Below are positions 7,457 through 13,679 of a stretch of 19,657 bases of DNA, piece by piece. The DNA is taken from assembly GCA_002409405.1 (NCBI GenBank), contig DHNG01000049.1, positions 66,011 through 85,667 on the forward strand, in the 5' to 3' direction. The translations under genes were made by a program, and so were the position numbers. The stretch's first letter is position 1; each line of letters starts with the position of its first letter. The stretch comes from Flavobacteriales bacterium UBA5422 (GTDB taxonomy: Bacteria > Bacteroidota > Bacteroidia > Flavobacteriales_D > Crocinitomicaceae). The notes below the pieces were generated by a model, which did no database searches, was not told the origin of the DNA, and was given only the letters and a program-made list of their open reading frames with translations.

Positions 7457-7464
7457 CAAATGTA
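7457..7464 (-). promoter_or_regulatory. Promoter of the ketosynthase cluster (-7 box)
   Basis: The - strand reads TACATTTG, a full match to TAnnTTTG, the Bacteroidota -7 element. The wider block ATTTTCCTTACATTTGC (7472 down to 7456) recurs before era with one mismatch, which supports a real promoter. Transcription would start near 7451, about 18 bases before the thioesterase TTG at 7433. No clear TTTG -33 box is seen at 17-23 bases upstream. Confidence 0.6.
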
Positions 7465-7515
7465 AGGAAAATATCCGGAGATATAGAAGTATACGTAGAA
7501 AGTAATCCCATGAAA

Positions 7516-7531
7516 TACGTTTTTTTACGTA
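7516..7531. repeat. Small inverted repeat TACGT-N6-ACGTA
   Basis: TACGT at 7516-7520 and ACGTA at 7527-7531 form a perfect five-base inverted repeat around six T residues. A further TACGTA lies at 7492-7497. These copies sit 30-65 bases upstream of the promoter box of the ketosynthase cluster, so they could be an operator, but sites this short arise by chance. Confidence 0.3.
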
Positions 7532-7571
7532 GCTGATCAGTTATCCCAATACGAGTGTTACAATTGTGCGG

Positions 7572-7599
7572 ATATCGGCATATTGCGATATCCCGATAT
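7572..7599. repeat. Inverted repeat after the phosphatase gene
   Basis: ATATCGG at 7572-7578 and CCGATAT at 7593-7599 form a seven-base perfect stem around a 14-base loop that itself holds another GATATC. It lies 13 bases beyond the stop of the Ppx/GppA gene on the - strand, where a terminator would be expected. No T-run follows on that strand, so it may act as a factor-assisted terminator, an RNA-stabilising hairpin or an operator for the ketosynthase cluster. Confidence 0.4.
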
Positions 7600-7611
7600 G
7601 CTGTTATTTTG

Positions 7612-8514
7612 TTATTCGGTTTTGTCCGCTGTTTGTTTTCGTTTCCGATGCTTCTTATGCAGATCATAAATGATTCCGTCGGAAAGCCCGATCTTAGGTA
7701 CAACAACTTCGTGGCACTGAATTTTTTCCATAATGTTGCAATAGATTTCCAGCGCGGGAACCAACACATCTGCCCGGTCCGGTTTCAGCTGGTATTGTTC
7801 CATTCGTTGTCTCAATTTCAATGCGCTCAGATCATTTTTCAGCTTTTTCAACTTTTCCAGTTCAACCGGTTCAATGTTAACGCCTCCCACTAATTTATGC
7901 GCTTTGTTGATATTTCCCCCGGTTGCATAAAATGTAAAATCACCGCCCGGCATATGTTCATCCAGCCATTGATAAATCTCTTGCCAGACTGTTTCTTTTG
8001 TTTTTCCTTTTAATAAGCGTAGTGTTCCGATTTCGAATGACTGCGAAATTTCTCTGTTTCCGTTTGAAAAAACGCTGATTTCGGTACTACCTCCACCAAC
8101 GTCAACAACCATGAACGGCTTTGCTTTGTCAATATCCATCAGGAAGAAGGTGCCGAAAATCAAGTTGGCTTCTTCGTTTCCGGAGATTGTTTCAACTTCA
8201 ATTCCCGTTTCCTGGAAAATTTTATTCTTGATCTTTTTTCCGTTTTTTGCTTCCCGCATTGCAGAGGTAGCACATGCACGCAATTCTTTTACTTCAAATA
8301 ATTCTGAAATTAATTGAAAGGCGCGCATTGTTTTAACAAATTGCTCTGATTTTCTTTTGTTAATTCTCCCGCTTTCGAATACACTTTCCCCCAGCCGAAG
8401 CGGTATACGGGTATACGAAACTTTATTGACAAACTTTTTTCCGTCTTCCTGAATCACTTCTCCGATCAGAAGACGCGCCGCATTTGTTCCAATATCGATT
8501 GCTCCGAATTTCAT
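7612..8514 (-). CDS. Short Ppx/GppA family phosphatase
   Basis: This 300-residue protein belongs to the actin-like ATPase-fold exopolyphosphatase/guanosine-pentaphosphate phosphatase family. The phosphate-1 loop is MKFGAIDIGTNAARLLIGEV at the N-terminus and the phosphate-2 loop is VVDVGGGSTEISVF near residue 140. The two-lobe core is complete, but the extra C-terminal helical domains of the 500-residue E. coli Ppx and GppA are absent, as in other roughly 300-residue members. It would degrade polyphosphate or convert pppGpp to ppGpp in the cytoplasm; the sequence alone does not decide which. The tail is very basic (KKHRKRKQTADK). The ATG overlaps the stop of the membrane-protein gene by four bases (ATGA), placing it at the end of the era-der transcription unit. 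Confidence 0.9.
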   Translation of the reverse strand: MKFGAIDIGTNAARLLIGEVIQEDGKKFVNKVSYTRIPLRLGESVFESGRINKRKSEQFVKTMRAFQLISELFEVKELRACATSAMREAKNGKKIKNKIFQETGIEVETISGNEEANLIFGTFFLMDIDKAKPFMVVDVGGGSTEISVFSNGNREISQSFEIGTLRLLKGKTKETVWQEIYQWLDEHMPGGDFTFYATGGNINKAHKLVGGVNIEPVELEKLKKLKNDLSALKLRQRMEQYQLKPDRADVLVPALEIYCNIMEKIQCHEVVVPKIGLSDGIIYDLHKKHRKRKQTADKTE

Positions 8515-9773
8515 TTTGATAAACCTTTCAATTGTTGAAAAAGTACAGTTGCAAAATTACTATTTATACAACGAATGAGTAATAAACAGTATAAAGTTAT
8601 CCACAAAGGAATAGCAAAGACGATGAGTCTGTCTCCCTGCCAGAAGGAAATTCCGGAAGCGAAAACAATGTAATATAATAATAATCCGATTGTTAACTGT
8701 TGCCAGTTTGAAAACATTCTTTTTCTGAAAAAATCAACCACTGAAATCAATATGAAGAGCAAAAGAAAGTACCGGGAAACAGAAAATAATGTTTCGTTGT
8801 ACCGGGACATGACATTTTGTTGTTTTTTAATGTCGTAGCCAGGAGGAGCAATAACGCTGCTTTTATACCCGGTTATATTATCTGCAATGTTATTTAAGTA
8901 TAATTTCAGATACACATTTCTATGATTCATCAAATAAGATCTTTTTTCGGCTGGTTTCATTTTTTGAACAATTTCCTGAGACCTTTTTACGTCTGAAATT
9001 CCTTGTATTTCCCGAACTCCTTGAGCTAACAGGTAGTTATTCATTGTGCGCTCGCTAATAGTGGAGATTTGAAACTTGTCATATTTTAATTTCATTACTG
9101 TAACCTGTAACACTATAGGTGAAATGGCAAGCAGTAACATGACAATTCGTTTTTTTGTGACAATAAATTGTTTGAAAAAACGGATGATAACAAAAAGTGT
9201 AAAAAATAGAGTAGGGTGCTGAAATAGTGGTTTTATAACTGTTAGTAAGGATAGCAGTAACACTATTTTTAATGCGTATTCAATCGTGAGACCGCTCTGA
9301 AGTGTTTTGGTCGTATAATAAGTTAAGATAGAAAGCAGAAGCACAGTGATGGATTCTGTTAAGCCATAAAAAGTATATGTTATCAAAGAAATATTTACCG
9401 CATACAGAATTACAGCGGCGATTCGAAACAACAGTTTGGATGTAATCTGTTTGATTCCCAGATAGATCAAGTTCCCGCTAATGATCCAAAATAGTGACTG
9501 GAGAATAAAGACCAGCCAGCTCCCTCCAATGGCAAAACACCCTCTTAAGAAAACAGGATATAAAAAAGGTCGTGTAATGGAATCTCCTTGTTCGGCAAGG
9601 AGAAAAAATTCTTCTCCTGCATTGAAGTAGGTTTTTGAATCTGAAAAATAGAGTAACAACTCATCTGTCGGTCGAAACGGCATATTGTAGGCAATTGTAA
9701 TGAATACGATTGCCAGTAACCCGTTAAGAATAAGAAATTCTTTGCTCAACAGATATGTACGGATGCCCCCCAA
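8511..9773 (-). CDS. Polytopic membrane protein, possible GT-C glycosyltransferase
   Basis: This 420-residue protein has roughly nine or ten hydrophobic segments (for example ILNGLLAIVFITIAY, LITYTFYGLTESITVLLLSI and FLLLFILISVVDFF). After the first segment there is an extracytoplasmic loop FSDSKTYFNAGEEF containing acidic residues, then TRPFLYPVFLRGC. An acidic loop after transmembrane segment 1 and a 'RP.lYP.fl' motif are typical of GT-C enzymes that use polyprenyl-phosphate sugars (PMT/GT39-like), but I see no decisive family signature. The start appears to be the TTG at 9773, one base after the der stop (TAAGTTG); no ATG occurs near the N-terminus. It is translationally coupled to the phosphatase gene downstream. 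Membrane location is sure; enzymatic role is tentative. Confidence 0.7.
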   Translation of the reverse strand: MGGIRTYLLSKEFLILNGLLAIVFITIAYNMPFRPTDELLLYFSDSKTYFNAGEEFFLLAEQGDSITRPFLYPVFLRGCFAIGGSWLVFILQSLFWIISGNLIYLGIKQITSKLLFRIAAVILYAVNISLITYTFYGLTESITVLLLSILTYYTTKTLQSGLTIEYALKIVLLLSLLTVIKPLFQHPTLFFTLFVIIRFFKQFIVTKKRIVMLLLAISPIVLQVTVMKLKYDKFQISTISERTMNNYLLAQGVREIQGISDVKRSQEIVQKMKPAEKRSYLMNHRNVYLKLYLNNIADNITGYKSSVIAPPGYDIKKQQNVMSRYNETLFSVSRYFLLLFILISVVDFFRKRMFSNWQQLTIGLLLYYIVFASGISFWQGDRLIVFAIPLWITLYCLLLIRCINSNFATVLFQQLKGLSK

Positions 9774-9774
9774 C

Positions 9775-11085
9775 TTATTTCTTTCTGAAGAAAATCTTTA
9801 ATGGAATTCCTGTAAAATTATACCGTTCTCTCAATCGGTTTTCGAGGAATCGTTTGTAAGAATCACCAACATATTGCGGAAGGTTGCAGAAAAACGCAAA
9901 TGCAGGAGAATGTGTCGGTAACTGTTGCACATATTTAATCCGAATGTATTTTCCTTTTACTGCAGGAGGTGGAGTTGCCTGGATAATGTCTAACATCACC
10001 TCATTCAATTCCGATGTGGAAATTTTACGTGTTCGGTTTTCGTACACTTCCATTGCCGTTTCCAACGTTTTGTGGATCCGTTGTTTTGTAATTGTCGAAG
10101 TAAATAAAATAGGAACATCGTTGAACGGAGCCAATTGTTCCCGTATTTTTTCTTCGTATTGCTTCATCGTCGTGTGATCCTTTTCAACCAAATCCCACTT
10201 GTTAACAAGTACCACAACTCCCTTTGAGTTTTTCTCGATGATGTAATAAATATGTAAGTCCTGCTTTTGCAATCCTTCCGTCGCATCAATCATAAAGATA
10301 CAGACATCCGAATCCTCGATGGAACGCACAGAACGAAGAACAGAATAGTATTCAAGGTCTTCCGTAACTTTTGCTTTTTTACGAATTCCGGCTGTGTCAA
10401 CCAGCATAAAGTCAAATCCGAAGGCTTTGAAACGGGTATCAATTGAATCTCGTGTTGTTCCTGAGATGTCGGTGACAATGTTGCGCTCTTCTCCTGTCAA
10501 TGCATTCACAAGTGACGATTTTCCGACATTCGGCTTCCCGACAATTGCAAAGCGGGGAAGGTCATCTTTTTCATTCACTGTTTTATCGTTGATGTCGAAG
10601 TGCTTCACCAGATCGTCCAGTAAATCACCTGTTCCACTACCATTTGTTGCGGAAACATCGTATACATCACCAACCCCGAATGAATAGAATTCAGAAGAAA
10701 GACCAACCCGTTCAGTGTTATCTACTTTATTGGCAACAATGAAGATCGGTTTTTTTGTTTTCCGTAAAATCTTTACAACTGTTTCATCCAGATCAACGAT
10801 TCCTGTCATCACATCTACCATGAAGATGATTACAGTTGCTTCCTGTATCGCAATTTCTACTTGTTTACGGATTTCTCCCTCAAAAATATCATCAGATCCG
10901 TGAATATATCCCCCTGTATCAATTACAGAGAATTCAACTCCATTCCATTCGCCACGTCCGTACAGACGGTCACGGGTTACCCCGCTTATTTCTTTTACGA
11001 TCGCTTGTCTTGATTCCGTCAAGCGGTTAAACAAGGTTGATTTTCCTACATTCGGTCTTCCGACAATTGCAACAATATTGCTCAT
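9775..11085 (-). CDS. der: Ribosome biogenesis GTPase Der (EngA)
   Basis: This 436-residue protein has the unique Der layout of two consecutive GTPase domains followed by a KH-like domain. Domain 1 shows GRPNVGKST (P-loop, residues 8-16), the switch DTGGY and NKVDN. Domain 2 shows GKPNVGKSSL, DTAGIRKKAK and NKWDLV. The C-terminal domain ends in NRLRERYNFTGIPLKIFFRKK, the usual Der end. Der binds the 50S precursor and is essential for its maturation. The length is normal for Bacteroidota, shorter than E. coli (490). It follows era by 76 bases; these two GTPase genes are often adjacent in this phylum. No TAnnTTTG box lies in the gap, so it is probably co-transcribed with era. Confidence 0.98.
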   Translation of the reverse strand: MSNIVAIVGRPNVGKSTLFNRLTESRQAIVKEISGVTRDRLYGRGEWNGVEFSVIDTGGYIHGSDDIFEGEIRKQVEIAIQEATVIIFMVDVMTGIVDLDETVVKILRKTKKPIFIVANKVDNTERVGLSSEFYSFGVGDVYDVSATNGSGTGDLLDDLVKHFDINDKTVNEKDDLPRFAIVGKPNVGKSSLVNALTGEERNIVTDISGTTRDSIDTRFKAFGFDFMLVDTAGIRKKAKVTEDLEYYSVLRSVRSIEDSDVCIFMIDATEGLQKQDLHIYYIIEKNSKGVVVLVNKWDLVEKDHTTMKQYEEKIREQLAPFNDVPILFTSTITKQRIHKTLETAMEVYENRTRKISTSELNEVMLDIIQATPPPAVKGKYIRIKYVQQLPTHSPAFAFFCNLPQYVGDSYKRFLENRLRERYNFTGIPLKIFFRKK

Positions 11086-11161
11086 TTTCTTTTGTTATTT
11101 GTGTTGTTTCCCAACAAGATTTATTATTTTATTTACGGATCGGCATACGTTGTTCCGTGGT

Positions 11162-12037
11162 TTAATAGCCGTATTTTTTTAGTTTTTGATCAGAACCTCT
11201 CCAATCTTTATCAACCTTCACGAACGTTTCCAGGAATACTTTGCCTTCAATAAATTTCTCGATTTCCAGGCGTGCTTCTCTTCCCAGTCGTTTGAGCATA
11301 ATTCCTCCTTTCCCGATGATGATTCCCTTTTGAGAATCCCGTTCAACGATAATCAATGCCCTGATTCGAGTAATGTTTTCTTCTTCGAGGTATTCTTCAA
11401 TTTCTACCTGGCAGGAGTAAGGAACTTCTTTTTGGCAGTGAATGAAAATCTTCTCACGAATAATTTCCGATACGAAAAAACGCATAGGTCTGTCAGAGAT
11501 CGCTTCTTTGTCAAAATAAGCAGGAGATTCAGGTACCAGCTCCATAATTTTTTCCCACACCCCGTCAACATTGAATTTATGCAGTGCTGAGATTGGAAAC
11601 ACAATTGCATTCGGAAGTTTCGCTTGCCAGTATTCCACCCGTTCAATCACTTTTTGCTGATCTCCCAGATCTGCTTTATTGATCAGACATAGTACCGGAA
11701 TCTGCAACTTTGAAATGCGCTCCAGTGTTTCCTTGTGATTCATTTCGTTTTCGTAGATATCGGTAATGAATAACAAAACATCGGCATCCTGGATGGACGT
11801 ATTGACATATCCCATCATCTGTTCATGCAGTTTGTACGCCGCATTGACTACTCCCGGAGTATCAGAGAAAACGATCTGGTAATTCTCGTCATTTACAATT
11901 CCAAGAATGCGGTGACGTGTTGTCTGTGCTTTTGATGTGACAATAGATAATTTCTCACCTACCAATTGATTCATCAAGGTAGATTTCCCGACATTCGGAC
12001 TTCCGACAATATTTACAAAACCTGATTTATGCGCCAT
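11162..12037 (-). CDS. era: GTPase Era
   Basis: This 291-residue GTPase binds 16S rRNA near its 3' end and takes part in 30S assembly. The GTPase domain shows GSPNVGKSTLMNQL, DTPGVV and INKADL; the KH domain has IIIGKGGIMLKRLGREARLEIEKF followed by a VFLETFVKVDKDWR strand, as in all Era proteins. I use the ATG at 12037 (MAHKSGFVNIVG), the usual Bacteroidota N-terminus. An in-frame TTG at 12058 would add MQIIFVE, but that TTG is the end of a TACCTTTG promoter box, so it cannot be in the transcript made from that promoter. It starts the transcription unit that continues through der, the membrane protein and the phosphatase. Confidence 0.98.
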   Translation of the reverse strand: MAHKSGFVNIVGSPNVGKSTLMNQLVGEKLSIVTSKAQTTRHRILGIVNDENYQIVFSDTPGVVNAAYKLHEQMMGYVNTSIQDADVLLFITDIYENEMNHKETLERISKLQIPVLCLINKADLGDQQKVIERVEYWQAKLPNAIVFPISALHKFNVDGVWEKIMELVPESPAYFDKEAISDRPMRFFVSEIIREKIFIHCQKEVPYSCQVEIEEYLEEENITRIRALIIVERDSQKGIIIGKGGIMLKRLGREARLEIEKFIEGKVFLETFVKVDKDWRGSDQKLKKYGY

Positions 12038-12055
12038 TTCAACGAAAATAATTTG

Positions 12056-12063
12056 CAAAGGTA
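12056..12063 (-). promoter_or_regulatory. Promoter of era (-7 box)
   Basis: The - strand reads TACCTTTG, a full match to the Bacteroidota -7 consensus TAnnTTTG. The surrounding ATTTTCCTTACCTTTGC (12071 down to 12055) is nearly identical to the block before the ketosynthase cluster. Transcription would begin near 12050, leaving a leader of about 13 bases before the ATG at 12037. It decides against the TTG start at 12058. Confidence 0.65.
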
Positions 12064-12246
12064 AGGAAAATAGGGGAGAGAAATGAGAATAAAAACTAAA
12101 AATACCTGAAAATAGAATAGAGTGTCAAATCCGGTGCTCTCTTTGTGTTGAAGCAAGTAAAGAATGTAATGATTGGCAGTACGCACATAAATTTTATAAA
12201 TGAACAAAGGAATTATGTAATAGAAAACCCGGGATTATTTCCCAAT

Positions 12247-12279
12247 TTTGAACTGACTTATAATCAATAGATTATTTTG
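12247..12279 (+). promoter_or_regulatory. Possible promoter of the copper block
   Basis: TTTG at 12247-12250 could be a -33 box, and TATTTTG at 12273-12279 resembles the -7 box with one T missing. The 22-base gap is at the upper limit. The transcript would then start only a few bases before the ATG at 12290, so a nearly leaderless message or the later ATG at 12311 would be implied. Confidence 0.3.
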
Positions 12280-12289
12280 TTTGAACGCA

Positions 12290-12682
12290 ATGAATGATTT
12301 GAAGATATATATGAGTACCGGATTACTGTCTTTTCTGATGGTCGTATTCATGCCGGGCAATAGTTCTGCCTGTGATTCCGGGACATCTTATACGCAGCAA
12401 ATCGGCTCCTCATTTTGTACAGGTTCTGAAAGCCTCCGGTATACCTGTAACGAAGAAAATACGTGTCAAAATAGCGGAGAACATTCTGATTGCGGAGAGC
12501 ATTGCAAAGATCAGTGCTGTCGATGCGGTACTTCTTCTGTCGGGGCATTTCTATTGTTTTTGCCGGTAGATTCCGGTTTAAAAATCGATATTGATTCAGA
12601 AGATAAATTACATTTCGGATACCTCCGGGGTGATTTGTCACTGGGATTTTCTTCCATTTGGCAACCGCCTAAAATAAGTTGA
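12290..12682 (+). CDS. Small exported cysteine-rich protein, probable metal binding
   Basis: This 130-residue protein has an N-terminal export signal (MNDLKIYMSTGLLSFLMVVF, then MPGNSSAC). Cys28 follows SSA directly, so it could be a lipoprotein, although the -3 Leu of a standard lipobox is missing. The mature part holds nine Cys (28, 43, 53, 59, 68, 72, 76, 77, 79), five of them in DCGEHCKDQCCRCG, plus nearby His residues. The C-terminal half lacks Cys and ends in FSSIWQPPKIS, an ending I recall from small Cys/His-rich DUF6660-type proteins beside Bacteroidota copper genes. The order (Cys-rich, HMA, multicopper oxidase) suggests copper binding or sensing in the periplasm. I start at ATG 12290; the TTG at 12281 overlaps the suspected promoter, and the ATG at 12311 is an alternative that shortens the signal peptide. 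Family assignment is tentative. Confidence 0.72.
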   Translation: MNDLKIYMSTGLLSFLMVVFMPGNSSACDSGTSYTQQIGSSFCTGSESLRYTCNEENTCQNSGEHSDCGEHCKDQCCRCGTSSVGAFLLFLPVDSGLKIDIDSEDKLHFGYLRGDLSLGFSSIWQPPKIS

Positions 12683-12726
12683 AATAATGGTCTGACAGCC
12701 ATAATTGTGTCTTGTTCAAAGCAATT

Positions 12727-12756
12727 TTTGTTTTGAATACACATACCTTATTTTAC
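12727..12756 (+). promoter_or_regulatory. Possible promoter before the HMA-DUF3347 gene
   Basis: TTTG at 12727-12730 and TATTTTAC at 12749-12756 (TAnnTT part of the -7 box conserved, last two bases not) are 18 bases apart, a normal spacing. Transcription would begin near 12762, leaving a leader of about 14 bases. The 93-base gap after the Cys-rich gene makes a separate promoter plausible. Confidence 0.35.
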
Positions 12757-12775
12757 TAATTTAAATACAATCAAA

Positions 12776-13669
12776 ATGAAATCACGATCAAACATCCTGA
12801 TGGTAATCGCAGTATTACTGTCACACATAAATGGCTTTGCACAAATCAAGCATGCCAAAACCGAAACAATAAATGTTTCAGGAAGATGCGAAATGTGTAA
12901 GAAAACAATTGAGGAAGCCGGTAGCAGTAAGAAAATTGCTGAGGTGAAATGGGGCAGCAAAAATCAACTGGCAACCCTGGTTTATAATTCGGAAAAAACC
13001 AACCCGGATGAAATTCTCAAACGGATCGCTCTGGTAGGGTATGATACAGAAAGGTACCTGGCACCGGATGACGTATATGCACAGTTGCCAGGTTGCTGCC
13101 AGTATGAACGGACATTACGTCCTGCTTCAACAAGTGGTCATTCAGAAATGGAGATGAGTCACGAGCATATTCATTCTGGTTCGCATCAGAAGACGTCGCA
13201 GGAATCTTCTCTACCACAAAACGAAGTTCAATTGCAGGCAGTGATTGAAAGCTATTTCAGTCTGAAAGACGCGTTGGTACGATCAGATGTTACTGTTGCA
13301 TCGGAAAAAGCAACTGCATTGATTGCTGCGATAAAAGCAGTAGACATGAATCAGCTATCGGCAGAAGAACATCCTGTTTGGATGGATGTATTGAAGTCGG
13401 TGACAGAACGTTCAGAAATCATTGCTCAATCAGCAGAGCTTTCCCGACAACGGGAAGCATTTGCTTTACTTTCTGACGAAATCTATAAACTGGTAAAGGT
13501 ATCGAAGCAGGAAACAACTGTTTATTATCAGCATTGCCCGATGTACAACAATGGAAAAGGTGCAAATTGGTTGAGTAAAGAAAGCGCAATCAAAAATCCG
13601 TATTACGGATCAAAAATGCTGACATGCGGTAGCACGACGGAAAAAATTGAATCATCAGTCAAAAAATGA
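12776..13669 (+). CDS. Periplasmic copper-binding protein: HMA domain plus DUF3347
   Basis: This 297-residue exported protein (signal MKSRSNILMVIAVLLSHING, then FAQ) joins two metal-related domains. Residues 29-98 form a heavy-metal-associated domain with the metal site GRCEMC (Cys38, Cys41) and the usual LATLVYNSEKTNPDEILKRI end. After GCCQY (Cys107, Cys108) comes a His/Met-rich linker (GHSEMEMSHEHIHSGSH, 121-137). Residues 153-288 are a DUF3347 domain, with the highly conserved YYQHCPMYNNGKGANWLS and KNPYYGSKMLTCGST (Cys254, Cys284). Such proteins are found in Bacteroidota copper and silver resistance loci. It likely carries or buffers Cu(I) in the periplasm and may pass it to the oxidase, whose gene starts 10 bases after this stop codon. 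An acceptor role is inferred from the arrangement. Confidence 0.88.
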   Translation: MKSRSNILMVIAVLLSHINGFAQIKHAKTETINVSGRCEMCKKTIEEAGSSKKIAEVKWGSKNQLATLVYNSEKTNPDEILKRIALVGYDTERYLAPDDVYAQLPGCCQYERTLRPASTSGHSEMEMSHEHIHSGSHQKTSQESSLPQNEVQLQAVIESYFSLKDALVRSDVTVASEKATALIAAIKAVDMNQLSAEEHPVWMDVLKSVTERSEIIAQSAELSRQREAFALLSDEIYKLVKVSKQETTVYYQHCPMYNNGKGANWLSKESAIKNPYYGSKMLTCGSTTEKIESSVKK

Positions 13670-13679
13670 AATTAGTACG

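Noticed and set aside
7443..7769. Open frame of 108 codons on the - strand spanning the gap before the thioesterase.
   Set aside because: It overlaps the end of the phosphatase gene out of frame and runs across the cluster promoter; the translation has no domain.
11186..11590. Open frame of 134 codons on the + strand opposite era.
   Set aside because: Antisense shadow of a certain gene; the translation is Phe- and Asn-rich with no family likeness and no promoter.
12038..12058. TTG start of era at 12058.
   Set aside because: The TTG is part of the TACCTTTG promoter box; MAHKSGF at 12037 is the normal N-terminus.
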